From assembly GCA_964560495.1 (NCBI GenBank), contig CAZLMM010000006.1, forward strand, positions 1 through 64,000: a stretch of 64,000 bases of DNA, read 5' to 3'. This document shows positions 54,106 through 63,101 of this stretch, piece after piece; position 1 is the first letter of the stretch, and every line of letters starts with the position of its first letter. This DNA comes from UBA5069 sp964560495. GTDB taxonomy: Bacteria; Chloroflexota; Anaerolineae; Caldilineales; Caldilineaceae. Made by a program: the position numbers and the translations under genes. The notes beneath the pieces were generated by a model, which saw only the letters and a list, made by a program, of their open reading frames with translations, did no database searches and was not told where the DNA came from.

Positions 54106-54211
54106 CCCGCCCAGAATCTTGTCTATCGAGCAGGTTCTGAAGCCTCTGATTGACTGCCGCTGGAAGATCGAACTGCGCAAGATCCGCAGGTAACTGGATC
54201 GTCTCAATCAT
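54106..54211 (-). pseudogene. 5' fragment of a small antitoxin-like gene
   Basis: Read on the minus strand from ATG 54211: MIETIQLPADLAQFDLPAAV, then NQRLQNLLDRQDSG. It is cut at the repeat block. The pattern L-P-x-x-x-x-x-F-x-L-P-x-x-x-x-x-R-L-Q-x-L-L-D-R-Q-D-x-G is the start of a family of 65-75-residue proteins found beside PIN or similar genes. Only about 35 codons remain. Confidence 0.5.
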
Positions 54212-54281
54212 CTTTGCTGCTCCTGTATGACGAAGCTGGACTGATTGGTTGCTGCATTTGCTTGATCGTGGTCATGATTCG

Positions 54282-54310
54282 ATTGTAGCGGAATGAGCGA
54301 CGCCGATCAA
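54282..54310 (-). promoter_or_regulatory. Promoter of the antitoxin-like fragment
   Basis: Minus strand: TTGATC (54310-54305), a 17-bp spacer and TACAAT (54287-54282), about 70 bp upstream of the ATG at 54211. The rest of 54212-54512 holds nothing else I can assign. Confidence 0.5.
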
Positions 54311-54512
54311 ACCGGCGCGATGCATCTCTCCACTGCCCGGCCTACTGGCTGGGCGGCGAACGCATGCGGATTGTTGGTCGACCTTTCGCTCGTGCGTCGT
54401 CTGCTGCCGTTTCACGCCAATACAGGAAAGCGGTTGGTCAAATCGCCGAAAACATATGTGCGCTGTACTGGCGGAGGTGCGCCGCCCATGCAAAGTGACC
54501 GCTGGACTGCCA

Positions 54513-55844
54513 TCAGCTCCAAAAGCGCTCCCAGGTTGCCGCAGCGACCGCCCGGCTGCGCGCGGCGATGGATTCCTCGTCCATGGTCAGCAACGTGCGA
54601 TTGCGCATGAGCGTCTGACCGTGGACGATGGTGCTGTGCACATGGCCGCCGCTCACGCCGAAGAGGATGTGCCAGGGCAAATTGGCCGCTGACAAGGGCG
54701 TGGTCGGGTGGTAATCGAGCAGGATCAGGTCGGCGTAGGCGCCGGGTGCGATGATGCCCAGCGGACGGTCGAAGAAGACCTGCGCCAGTCGGCGATTGTT
54801 GACCACGGCCATCTCCATCACCTTGTCGGCGCCCAGGAAGCGCGGGTCGCCGTGGGCCAGCTTTTGCAAAAAATCAGCAACCTTCATCTCGGCGAACATG
54901 TCGTTGCTAAAGCCGTCATTGCCCAGACAGACCTTCACGCCGCCGCGCAACATGGGAACGACTTCGGCAGCGCCCACCGCGTTGTTCATGTTGGAGCGCG
55001 GCTGATGTGTAACAAAGGTCTCGCTTTCCCGCAGCAACGCCATCTCCCAGGCGTCGATGTGGATGCAGTGGGCCATGATACTGGCCGGCCCGCTGACGCC
55101 AAAACTGTGCAGCCGCTCCACGACGCGCTTGCCAGATTTGGCGAGGCTGTCGTATTCATCCGCCGGGTGCTCGGCCACGTGGACGTGAAAACGACTCGCT
55201 TCGGCGCGGCAGGCCTCCAATGTTGCGTCAGAGAGCGTCAGGCTGGCGTGAAGGCCAAAGGTCGCGGCCAGGCGCTCGCGCCCCGCGAGATCGCCCGCGG
55301 CCAGGCGTCGGTTAAAACGCACGTTTTCACGGATGCCGGCGGCGGCAGCTTCCGGCCCATCGCGGTCGGTCACTTCATAGCACAGGCAGGCGCGCAGCCC
55401 GCTCTGGGCAACCGCCCCGGCGATCACGTCCAGGCTGCCGTCGATGGCGCACTGGCTGGCGTGGTGATCGATGAGGGTGGTCGTTCCACAACGGATAGCA
55501 TCCACCAGACAGACTTCCGCCGATGAGCGCACACCATCCAGGTCAAGGGCTTTGTCCAGCTTCCACCACAGCTTTTGGAGAATCTCGGGAAAATCTTTGG
55601 CCGGCGGCCCAGGGATGTACAGACCGCGTGCAAATGCGCCGTAGAAATGGGTGTGCGCGCAGACCTGCCCAGGCATGAGCAGATGACCGTGGGCGTCCCA
55701 GCGCTTGTCGTCGGGATAGGCGGCCAGCAGGCCGGCGCTCTCGCCCACTGCGTCGATGGTCGCGCCCGTGTAGCGCACAGCGCCGTTCGGCAAAATCTGG
55801 TTTTGGTTGTCCCAGGTGACGACCGTCGCATTGTGAATGATCAT
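54513..55844 (-). CDS. ssnA: SsnA-family aminohydrolase
   Basis: 443 residues of the metal-dependent amidohydrolase superfamily. MIIHNATVVTWDNQNQILPN, MPGQVCAHTHFYGAFARGLY (metal-binding H-x-H, about 64-66), DAIRCGTTTLIDHHASQCAI, SRFHVHVAEHPADEYDS, SIMAHCIHID and KVCLGNDGFSNDMFAEMK supply the ligands. The F-Y-G-A-F-A-R-G and D-H-H-A-S signature is that of SsnA, related to chlorohydrolases and nucleoside deaminases. In other bacteria SsnA travels with selenium-dependent purine catabolism genes, but none is visible here. The substrate is therefore open; a purine or pterin-like amino-heterocycle is likely. It is divergently transcribed from the epimerase gene with 91 bp between. Confidence 0.85.
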   Translation of the reverse strand: MIIHNATVVTWDNQNQILPNGAVRYTGATIDAVGESAGLLAAYPDDKRWDAHGHLLMPGQVCAHTHFYGAFARGLYIPGPPAKDFPEILQKLWWKLDKALDLDGVRSSAEVCLVDAIRCGTTTLIDHHASQCAIDGSLDVIAGAVAQSGLRACLCYEVTDRDGPEAAAAGIRENVRFNRRLAAGDLAGRERLAATFGLHASLTLSDATLEACRAEASRFHVHVAEHPADEYDSLAKSGKRVVERLHSFGVSGPASIMAHCIHIDAWEMALLRESETFVTHQPRSNMNNAVGAAEVVPMLRGGVKVCLGNDGFSNDMFAEMKVADFLQKLAHGDPRFLGADKVMEMAVVNNRRLAQVFFDRPLGIIAPGAYADLILLDYHPTTPLSAANLPWHILFGVSGGHVHSTIVHGQTLMRNRTLLTMDEESIAARSRAVAAATWERFWS

Positions 55845-55861
55845 GGCTTGGCTCGTTCGTT

Positions 55862-55890
55862 TTGCTTTGGTGAGGCGTTCACCCTATGCT
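55862..55890 (+). promoter_or_regulatory. Promoter of the epimerase gene
   Basis: TTGCTT (55862-55867), a 17-bp spacer and TATGCT (55885-55890), 46 bp upstream of the GTG start, in the divergent spacer to ssnA. Confidence 0.5.
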
Positions 55891-55935
55891 AATCTTATCT
55901 GGTATGAATCCAAAATCCTGGCAAGGAGAGAAGTT

Positions 55936-56892
55936 GTGAATGTACTCGTCACCGGCGGAGCCGGTTTCATTGGCAGCCACGTGGTGGACGCCCTCCTGAA
56001 GGCGGGTCATCGAGTGGCTGTGGTGGACAATTTACACACAGGAAAGCGCAGCAATGTGTCAGCGGGCGCAGCATTCTACGAGGCCGACATTCGCGACGGG
56101 GCGGCGTTGGAGCGCATCTTCATCGCAGAAGGGATCGAGGCCGTCTGCCACCAGGCGGCGTTGGCAAACGTGCGCGCCAGCATGGCCCATCCGATGGAAT
56201 ACGCGGCGGTCAATGTCCTCGGCTCGCTGACGCTGTTGGAGCTGGCCCGTCAGCATGGCTGCCGCAAATTCGTCTTCGCCACGACCGGCGGCGCAGTCTA
56301 CGGCGAGGGCGGCGACCCAGAGGAGGGCAGATTGCCTTTCAGCGAGACGAGCTGGCCCCAGCCCAAGGATAACTACGGCGCGAACAAGCTGAGCGTCGAA
56401 ATTCACCTGAATCTCTATCATCAGAACTACGGCCTGGCCTACGCCGCCCTGCGCTACGCCAACATCTACGGCCCCCGTCAGAACAGCAAAGGCGAGGCCG
56501 GCGTGGTCGCCATCTTTGCCGACGCCATGCTCAACGGCGCGGCGACGCGCATCAGCGGCGACGGCAAGCAGACGCGCGACTTCACCTACGTGAGCGATGT
56601 GGCGCGCGCCAATCTCCTGGCATTAGAGGGCGAGGCGGTGGGCGTCTTCAACATCGGCGGCGGAGCGCCCACCGACATCAACACGGTGCACGGGCTGCTC
56701 TCCTCGCTCACAGGGTATGCACAGGCTCCAGCATATTCTCCCAGGCCAGTGGGCGAGGTCATGCACACCTACCTTGCCATCAACAAAGCGCGCGTCCAAC
56801 TGGGCTGGCAACCGCAGGTGGGGCTGGAGGAAGGACTGGCGCGCACGGTTGAGTGGTTTCGGGAAGTGGGGCGGGCAAGTGGCGGATGGTGA
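55936..56892 (+). CDS. NAD-dependent sugar epimerase/dehydratase (GalE-like)
   Basis: 318 residues from GTG 55936, set by AAGGAG (55923-55928) 7 nt upstream. MNVLVTGGAGFIGSHVVDAL is the NAD-binding loop. FATTGGAVYG gives the catalytic Thr region and DNYGANKLSVE the Y-x-x-x-K pair. RYANIYGPRQ and GDGKQTRDFTYVSDVARANL complete the extended SDR signature. It would interconvert UDP-sugars (for example glucose and galactose forms) for cell-surface polysaccharide. A glycosyltransferase gene follows after 41 bp on the same strand, supporting that role. Exact sugar specificity cannot be read from sequence. Confidence 0.88.
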   Translation: MNVLVTGGAGFIGSHVVDALLKAGHRVAVVDNLHTGKRSNVSAGAAFYEADIRDGAALERIFIAEGIEAVCHQAALANVRASMAHPMEYAAVNVLGSLTLLELARQHGCRKFVFATTGGAVYGEGGDPEEGRLPFSETSWPQPKDNYGANKLSVEIHLNLYHQNYGLAYAALRYANIYGPRQNSKGEAGVVAIFADAMLNGAATRISGDGKQTRDFTYVSDVARANLLALEGEAVGVFNIGGGAPTDINTVHGLLSSLTGYAQAPAYSPRPVGEVMHTYLAINKARVQLGWQPQVGLEEGLARTVEWFREVGRASGGW

Positions 56893-56933
56893 ATGAGCAA
56901 GGGCGGATGGTTGATGGTTGATGGCTGGCTGTG

Positions 56934-57884
56934 ATGCATGTCATTGTCAATGGCTGGTTTGTGGGGCAGGAGACCACAGGCAGCGGTCAATATCTCCATC
57001 ACCTGCTCGATCACCTTCCCGGCATGGAGCCGCGCCACCGCTGGTCTCTGCTCGTTCCATCTCCTCCCGCTCCATTGCTTGCTGCCTGGCGCGCTCGCTG
57101 GCCTGGCGTAGATGTCATCGCCGTAGCGCCCCCGCCCGGCCCGAAAAGCCTGGGCAAAGTGGGCTGGGAACAGCTCATCGTTCCCCATTGCGCCCGGCGT
57201 CTGCGCGGCGACGTGCTCTGGACACCCTATTGGGCTGCGTCAGCGTGGCAGCCGTGCCCCACAGTGGTTACCATCCACGACCTGATCCCCTACTTGCTGC
57301 CCGCCTATCGAGGTGGGTTAGGACACCGCCTCTACAATGGGTTGGTGCGCTGGACAGCCCGGCGCTGCGCCGCGACGCTGACCGTGAGTCAATCTGCGCG
57401 GCGCGACATCGTGGAGCATCTGGGCATTCCGAGCGAACGGGTGTATGTGGCGCTCCACGGTCCGAATTTGGAGGGATCGACTGCGCCAGACCCAGTTCAA
57501 CTCGTCGCTGCGCGCTTGCGCTATGGGCTGCCGGAACATTTTTTCCTCTACCTGGGCGGTTTTGACCTGCGCAAGAACGTAGCGACAGTGGTGCGGGCCT
57601 ATCGGCGTTATCTGGACAAGGGCGGCGACCCCGCCTATCGACTGGTCATTGCCGGCAAGCTGCCCCTGGAGGAGAACGCATTCATCGCTGATCCACGCAA
57701 AACAGCCGCAGAATGCGACCTGGGGGAGCAGATCATCTTCTGCGGCTGGATTGACGATGTTGACAAACCCGCGCTCTATGCCCTTGCTGCCGGCTATTTC
57801 TTCCCCAGTCTCTATGAGGGCTTTGGCATGACCATCCTGGAAGCCATGCAGGCCGGAACGCCGGTGATTACGAGCAAGAAGTAG
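56934..57884 (+). CDS. GT4-family glycosyltransferase, C-terminally truncated
   Basis: 316 residues from ATG 56934 (GTG 56931 is also possible). The N-terminal Rossmann half starts MHVIVNGWFVGQETTGSGQY with LWTPYWAA and VVTIHDLIPYLLPA. The C-terminal donor-binding half has FLYLGGFDLRKNVATVVRAY, IIFCGWIDDVDKPALYALAA and FFPSLYEGFGMTILEAMQAG (the E-x7-E region). Family members continue another 60-80 residues after TPVITS; here the frame ends at SKK, where a palindrome (57880-57907) supplies the stop. The nucleotide-sugar site is nearly complete but the closing helices are absent, so activity is doubtful. It follows the epimerase and would add a hexose to a surface glycan. Confidence 0.82.
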   Translation: MHVIVNGWFVGQETTGSGQYLHHLLDHLPGMEPRHRWSLLVPSPPAPLLAAWRARWPGVDVIAVAPPPGPKSLGKVGWEQLIVPHCARRLRGDVLWTPYWAASAWQPCPTVVTIHDLIPYLLPAYRGGLGHRLYNGLVRWTARRCAATLTVSQSARRDIVEHLGIPSERVYVALHGPNLEGSTAPDPVQLVAARLRYGLPEHFFLYLGGFDLRKNVATVVRAYRRYLDKGGDPAYRLVIAGKLPLEENAFIADPRKTAAECDLGEQIIFCGWIDDVDKPALYALAAGYFFPSLYEGFGMTILEAMQAGTPVITSKK

Positions 57885-57907
57885 GAGATAGGGACCCTAT
57901 TCCTACT
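57880..57907. terminator. Palindrome shared by two convergent gene ends
   Basis: AGTAGG and ATAGGG (57880-57893) pair with CCCTAT and CCTACT (57895-57907) around a single-base loop with a small bulge. The TAG stops of both the truncated glycosyltransferase (plus) and the LysM protein (minus) lie inside the arms. It could be a bidirectional terminator or the scar of an insertion or inversion. Confidence 0.5.
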
Positions 57908-60900
57908 CTTCTGGTGCGAAGCACACCTGCTCAGCAGCCAGCGCTGGGTGATTGTAGCCGTAATTGTCGGTCACTTGCCAGAGCGCCTCGTTTTCTTCGA
58001 AGATGGGCAAGACGAGTTCGCAGGCGGCTGCTGGGTCGCCGTCAGCCTCGAACGCGCTGAGCCACTGGGTCGCGGCCGTTGTATAGCCGCTGTCGGGTTG
58101 GCCTTGACTGAGGGCGGTCAATGTGAGCTTCGCCGATTCCATGTCGTCGTTGAGCGCCTGAGTCTGCATCAAACGGAAGCCAGCGAGCCCTTGCAGCAGC
58201 CTGATCTCTTCAATACCATCCAGGCCAAAGATGCTGCACGCAGTCAGTTTGGGATCGAACGTGGCCTGATAGGCCACCAACGCCGGTTCATATCCAATGG
58301 CCGATGACGCCTGGAGCAACACATCGGCCTCGATGAGGCGCAATCCCAAACATTCGTTGCCCTCCACCGAACGGTCGTAAAGCCAACCGATGCGTCTGAA
58401 TGGCGCGCCGTCGATGCTCTGCCATGTTTCGCTGTGGGGCACAGAGAGACCGCCTTCCGGCGTATTGCTCACGCCGCCCACTAGAATGATCTGCTTGCCC
58501 TGGCCCGGCGCGCCGGGCAGCAAATCCTCGATGGCGGCAGTTCCCTCGGCCAGAGTTGCGCCCGGCTCGATCAGCGAGACGTATGCGCCAGTCGCGCTGT
58601 CCCATGTTTCGATCTGCACCTCGATGACGCAGAAGGTGCTGCAGCCCGCCACGGACCACGCCAGATCGGTGCGACCGTCGTTGTTGAGATCGCTCGCAGC
58701 CAGGAAGCGCGCCAACCCATAGATTTCGGGATTGGCAACCAAGGTGTACTCGCCTTCCTCATTGCCGTGATAGATCAGCACCGCTCCCTGGCTGCCGTTC
58801 GGACCGAAACCCAGATCGCTGATGATGGCGGGCAGCGCAAGGACATCTTTGACGCCATCAGCGTTGAAATCTCCCACGACCAGGTCGCCTCGCCCTTCGG
58901 CAAGCGCTCCGCAGTCGGTGAGCCACGCAGCCACAGCCTCCTGACTGCCCTGAGTTGCTGCCAGGACCAAGGGGAGAGCCTCGGCAAAGCCGCTCAAGCT
59001 CTCTGGACACCCGGGCAGATCGCCAACAGCGACTGGCGTGGGCGCGCTGGTGGGCGTGGGCGCAGCAACAGCCGTTGCGGCCGTCACTGGGACGCCAGCC
59101 GCGACGGCTGGCGTCTCGCCTGCATCGATGTCGAGTACAGGACAGACGTCGTTTGCTCCAAAGCTGGGATTGGCGTAACCGTAATCCGCCAGGGCCTCAT
59201 AGACCGCAGGATTTGCCGCAGCATAGTCATTGACAGCTGCGCACGCCTCGGGGATGCTGTTGGTCTGGGCGAAAGCCTCGACCCAAATCTGGCCAGCCGG
59301 CCCAAAGGGCGATTCTGGATAGATTTCATTGATGCTGCCAATGAGATCGCCGGCAATCTCGGGTGCGCCTTGATAGGCTGCCACCAACGCCAGGCGGAAG
59401 AGGGCAAAACTGCGCAGTTCGGCCTCTTCATTCTCACGCACCCAACATGTGGTCAGAGATGGGTCCGTGGCGACGCGGGTGTAAAGCAGTTCCAACTCGC
59501 TCAAGTCTGCATCGGGCAGACCGGAAAAAGCTGCATTTGCATCGAGCAGCGCGTGGTAGATGCACTCGCTGTCGTCGTAGGTCACATCGAGCAGACTGTA
59601 GGGCGCGCCGCCGACGCTGCCCCAGGTTTCTGTGCGGCTGCGTTGCGGGCCGGCGCCGGCGCTGCCATAGACGCCGCCGCTGAGCGCAATCTCTGCGCCC
59701 TGGCCGACTTCGCTGACATCGTCGATGTCGATCGTCGCGTAGGCCATCATGATGGCGCCGTCTGTCCAGTCGCGCCACTCTGCGCCATCCCAACTACGCA
59801 CCGCCACAAAATCGAAACAAGTGCTGGCGCCGCAGGTCGTGTCTTGCCAGACGATGTCCACCTGTCCGTCCTGGTTGATGTCGTCGATGGTCAGCAGCGT
59901 GGCCTTACCGCTGGCGCGAGCACGGAACGCCTCGCGGAAGCCATCCTCGCTCATAGAGAAGAGGATGAGGTCTCCTTCCGGCGCGTTCTCCGGGGCGCTG
60001 GGGTTGACATAGGTGAGGAGGAGATCATCCGCGCCATCGCCGTTGATGTCCTGCACCAGCGGCCCATCGCCGCCCTCTGAGCCACAATCGCTCAAATAGC
60101 TGCGCAGACCCTCGATGCCGAATTCAGGCGCGTTGATAATGGCTGCAATCTGACTCGGATAGTCGCTGAAGGCCGCCGGGCAGTTGACGCCGATGGTTGT
60201 TTCCGGCGTCGCGGAGGGGGTGGGCGTCGGCTCCGGCGTTGCAGTCTCCGTCGGCGTCTCCGTGGGAACTTCTGTCGGCGTCTCCGTTGGCGTCTCTGTC
60301 GGCGCCTCGGTAGGGATTGCTGTCGGGGTCTCCGTTGGGATTTCAGTGGGGGTCTCGGTCGCCTCTTCCACTGGCTCCTCGGTTGCCTCTTCTTCGGCGG
60401 TAGCTTCTACGGTTGGCTCGCTGGTTGGGGACTCGGTTTCGGTCGCAGTCGGCTCTGGCGTCGGCGTCTCCGTTGCGGTGGCTTCTTCCGTAGGCGTCTC
60501 GGTCTCAGCTTCGGTTGCGCCGGGCGCAGTCGCTGCAGAGGTCGGCGTTTCTGTGGGGGACTCGCCCGGGATGATCAGCTGCTCGCCCCGATAGAGAATC
60601 AGCCCGGGACGTACAGACCGGGGGTTTGCTGCGCGCAAAACGCGCGCCGGTACGCCATAGAGTGCGGCGATGCTGTTCCACGATTGACCAGGCCGCACCA
60701 CATGGATGAGAGGAGCCGCAGTGGGAGCGACTTCAGTTGCTTCAATCACTTCGGTTGCTTCAGGCGCGGCTGGGGTTGCAGTTTCCGCCAGAAGCGAAAC
60801 ACCGCCAGCCGGGATGTAGAGGCGTTCACCTGTACGCAACCAGCGATTCGCACGAATGGCTTGAGGATTGGCGTTCTGGAGCGCGCGCACTGAGAGCCCT

Positions 60901-61097
60901 GTTCGCGCCGCCAGCTTGGTCCACGAATCGCCAGCTTGCACCGTGTAATAATAGCCTGGGCTTGGCGTGGGCGTGGCGTTCTGCGCATATGCGGGGAGAA
61001 AGACAGTCAACAGCAACCCACAGGTGATGAAGGCTGCAGCCAGGACAGACAACTTCAAGAAGGCCGCTGAGCGCAGAAAAGCGGAAAGTCGATTCAT
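57903..61097 (-). CDS. Secreted LysM protein with Thr/Pro-rich linker and two FG-GAP-like modules
   Basis: 1,064 residues. A signal peptide or membrane anchor (about 14-38, LKLSVLAAAFITCGLLLTVF) is followed by LysM domains at about 49-95 (YYTVQAGDSWTKLAARTGLS) and 133-177 (VVRPGQSWNSIAALYGVPA) that would hold it on peptidoglycan or other GlcNAc polymers. A TPTE/TETP linker of about 130 residues follows. Two homologous modules then start at about 318 and 700, each with D-x-N-x-D-G calcium-loop motifs (DINGDGADD, DINQDGQVD; DFNADGVKD, DLNNDGRTD) and conserved Cys pairs. The second half of each is helical, like a TPR-type region. Probably a wall-attached surface protein; no enzyme signature was found. 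The next gene upstream, 18 bp away on the same strand, is the DUF3048 lipoprotein, so the two form an operon. Confidence 0.8.
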   Translation of the reverse strand: MNRLSAFLRSAAFLKLSVLAAAFITCGLLLTVFLPAYAQNATPTPSPGYYYTVQAGDSWTKLAARTGLSVRALQNANPQAIRANRWLRTGERLYIPAGGVSLLAETATPAAPEATEVIEATEVAPTAAPLIHVVRPGQSWNSIAALYGVPARVLRAANPRSVRPGLILYRGEQLIIPGESPTETPTSAATAPGATEAETETPTEEATATETPTPEPTATETESPTSEPTVEATAEEEATEEPVEEATETPTEIPTETPTAIPTEAPTETPTETPTEVPTETPTETATPEPTPTPSATPETTIGVNCPAAFSDYPSQIAAIINAPEFGIEGLRSYLSDCGSEGGDGPLVQDINGDGADDLLLTYVNPSAPENAPEGDLILFSMSEDGFREAFRARASGKATLLTIDDINQDGQVDIVWQDTTCGASTCFDFVAVRSWDGAEWRDWTDGAIMMAYATIDIDDVSEVGQGAEIALSGGVYGSAGAGPQRSRTETWGSVGGAPYSLLDVTYDDSECIYHALLDANAAFSGLPDADLSELELLYTRVATDPSLTTCWVRENEEAELRSFALFRLALVAAYQGAPEIAGDLIGSINEIYPESPFGPAGQIWVEAFAQTNSIPEACAAVNDYAAANPAVYEALADYGYANPSFGANDVCPVLDIDAGETPAVAAGVPVTAATAVAAPTPTSAPTPVAVGDLPGCPESLSGFAEALPLVLAATQGSQEAVAAWLTDCGALAEGRGDLVVGDFNADGVKDVLALPAIISDLGFGPNGSQGAVLIYHGNEEGEYTLVANPEIYGLARFLAASDLNNDGRTDLAWSVAGCSTFCVIEVQIETWDSATGAYVSLIEPGATLAEGTAAIEDLLPGAPGQGKQIILVGGVSNTPEGGLSVPHSETWQSIDGAPFRRIGWLYDRSVEGNECLGLRLIEADVLLQASSAIGYEPALVAYQATFDPKLTACSIFGLDGIEEIRLLQGLAGFRLMQTQALNDDMESAKLTLTALSQGQPDSGYTTAATQWLSAFEADGDPAAACELVLPIFEENEALWQVTDNYGYNHPALAAEQVCFAPEE

Positions 61098-61115
61098 GAC
61101 AGACTCCTTGCCTAC

Positions 61116-62321
61116 CTACTGATAGCTGATGTCGGGAATTTGCTGGACGACCTGCACCCAGCTCTGCCCGGGCTTGAGTGGCAAAATGGCCTCTCCTGGC
61201 CCAAACCAGCGCGGGGGTGTGCGATCGTCAGCGCGCCAGGTGCCTTCATAGACTTGCCCATCGCGAAAGATACGCAGGTCGCCGAACCCATAAAGTTGGA
61301 TGTTGACGCCCTTCGTGCCCAGGCTGTCTTCGACGATGTCGGTCAGCTCATGGGCGGCGGCGGCGACAATGACATTTCTGGCGAGAATCGGTTGTCCGGT
61401 GGCCAGGTCGAACTGCTGCTGACCGCCCTGAAAGCGCAGATAGCCGCCCAGGTTCGGGTCGTAACGCCATTCCACACTGTTGCCGCCAGGATAGGGGATA
61501 CTGATCACCGAAGCGCTCCCCGCCGAGTTGGGGGCAGGCGTCTCGCTGTACTCAAAGCCTGGACGACTCCATTCTTTGATCTGCCAGTTTTCTCCCAGCC
61601 AGTTCTGCATCACCTTCTGGCAATAGGAGCTGCCGGGGTCTGCCTGACAGGCAGCAGCCTTGTCTGCCAGCCAGCGGCGCACCCCGTCTGGGCTGGCTTG
61701 CATTCGTGTGCGATAGTCGCTGCCGATGCTTTGGAAATAGCGGTTGTTGGATGGGTCGTCGATGTCCGCGTCCAGGTAGGGGAAACCGACTTCGTTTTTC
61801 AGAAGATAGCGGATTGCGTCGCTGCCGCCAGAGCATGCCAACACGCCATCATACATGTAGAGCAGCCAGATGTTCGGGTAACGCGCCGAACGTACCGGTC
61901 CGACTCGTTCTGGACTGTTGCTCTGATACATAGCGGTGATGCGCGTCAAAGTGAAACCATCGACGATGTATTCATAGACAAGGTCCGCTAAGCTCAAGCC
62001 GTAGTGTTGGCTGCGCCCCACGGCGTCATTGTTGACGCAAATGAAGATTGGGTGACGCTTGAGCACAGAAGGATCGCTCACGGCCAAACCCGTGTAGGGT
62101 GCGATATTGGCAGGCGCCGGCGTCGCCGTGGGTGGTTCCGGCGGTGGCATCGGGGTGAAGGTGGCCGTGGGTGCTGGCGTATCGGTGGGCGGAGCTTCTT
62201 GCTGTGGAATAGGCGTTTTGGTCGGTGTGGGCGTCGGCTGAGCGCCCCCGGCGCCGCAAGCTGCAACGAGCAATGCGCCAAGTGCGCAAATCATCAACCG
62301 AATCGTGATCTGACGAAACAT
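61116..62321 (-). CDS. DUF3048-domain lipoprotein
   Basis: 401 residues from ATG 62321, chosen because MFRQITIRLMICALGALLVA followed by ACGAGG is a lipoprotein signal with lipobox L-V-A-A-C. The longer open frame to 62426 has no signal logic. A TPTPTPTKT linker (about 25-75) leads to the DUF3048 domain: APYTGLAVSDPSVLKRHPIF, SLADLVYEYIVDGFTLTRIT and SNSPERVGPVRSARYPNIWL. The C-terminal subdomain includes GNSVEWRYDPNLGGYLRFQG and ends with WFGPGEAILPLKPGQSWVQV. It is an envelope protein of unknown function, common in Firmicutes and Chloroflexota. It is probably expressed with the downstream LysM protein. Confidence 0.87.
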   Translation of the reverse strand: MFRQITIRLMICALGALLVAACGAGGAQPTPTPTKTPIPQQEAPPTDTPAPTATFTPMPPPEPPTATPAPANIAPYTGLAVSDPSVLKRHPIFICVNNDAVGRSQHYGLSLADLVYEYIVDGFTLTRITAMYQSNSPERVGPVRSARYPNIWLLYMYDGVLACSGGSDAIRYLLKNEVGFPYLDADIDDPSNNRYFQSIGSDYRTRMQASPDGVRRWLADKAAACQADPGSSYCQKVMQNWLGENWQIKEWSRPGFEYSETPAPNSAGSASVISIPYPGGNSVEWRYDPNLGGYLRFQGGQQQFDLATGQPILARNVIVAAAAHELTDIVEDSLGTKGVNIQLYGFGDLRIFRDGQVYEGTWRADDRTPPRWFGPGEAILPLKPGQSWVQVVQQIPDISYQ

Positions 62322-62537
62322 GCTTCTTGACTTTCCGTTATGCCTGGCTTTGTTGCGACACCCGGAGTTCTCAAAAATGACCGTAAACATGACAAGAGGA
62401 CATGACTTTGCTGCTTCATGACTCACGCAAAATCACACCGAACACGGTCTCCAATGGCGTTGCGAGTGGACAGATCGCTTTGACAACCCAATTGGGTCGC
62501 GGCCTAGTACAGGCGGGCGCAAGTAACCCAATGGTTA

Positions 62538-62602
62538 TCATGCTGAGCGCCAGCGAAGCATCTCGCTCTGCCACCCAGATGCTTCGCTGGCGCTCAGCAT
62601 GA
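62538..62602. repeat. REP-like palindrome with 26-bp perfect arms
   Basis: The arms 62538-62563 and 62577-62602 are perfectly complementary around a 13-nt loop. The arm core ATGCTGAGCGCCAGCGAAGC is of a type repeated between genes in many Chloroflexota and other high-GC genomes. It lies in the 400-bp divergent spacer between the DUF3048 gene and the next plus-strand gene; the remainder of that spacer shows nothing I can assign. Confidence 0.8.
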
Positions 62603-62720
62603 CAATACCCTGGCCCTATTGAAGGCCACCTGCACTAGTATAACAGGTGCATCTAGGAAAAACAAACAAAGTGCGTTTCTGGCTGCTATTCGGCGCCCGG
62701 TGTGGTACAATTCTGGCTCA

Positions 62721-63098
62721 ATGGGAACGCATCTGGTCATATGCGTCTATCCAAAACAACAGCAGCTTGTCATTGATCGAACTGGCATCATGTCCCACAC
62801 GCAGCAAAACGCCGTACTTCGCCCCATCTCTCAGCCTGAATCCCCTGTTCATCGCTTGTGGGTGACTCTGACGCCTGTTGTCGTTCTTTTTGCTGCTGGT
62901 TTGCGTCCCGTGTGGTTCGTTCTGGGCCAGGGATTGCTGGCGGCGGCGCCCCTCATGGCGCTGCTAGGCTTGGAAGATGCAGCGGACTCGCTCGCACGCA
63001 TGCCGGTCGAAGATTATCCAAAAGAGCACTCAACCCATATTGACGGCGATCTTGCCACAGGGTCGCGGCCAGCTCAACGCCGCACAAGGGATGGTTGA
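62721..63098 (+). CDS. Small membrane protein of unknown function
   Basis: 125 residues from ATG 62721, or 102 from ATG 62790. TACAAT at 62706-62711 is a fair -10 box and favours the first start only if the message is nearly leaderless. One long hydrophobic stretch, VTLTPVVVLFAAGLRPVWFV with LGQGLLAAAPLMALLGL, makes one or two membrane segments, followed by a charged, probably cytoplasmic tail. The next gene begins 3 nt after the stop, and a third membrane protein follows 9 nt later, so the three form an operon. I do not recognise the family. Confidence 0.55.
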   Translation: MGTHLVICVYPKQQQLVIDRTGIMSHTQQNAVLRPISQPESPVHRLWVTLTPVVVLFAAGLRPVWFVLGQGLLAAAPLMALLGLEDAADSLARMPVEDYPKEHSTHIDGDLATGSRPAQRRTRDG

Positions 63099-63101
63099 CC
63101 C

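Noticed and set aside
62402..62602. Short coding frame over the REP palindrome
   Set aside because: Its second half is simply the translated palindrome; no start signal.
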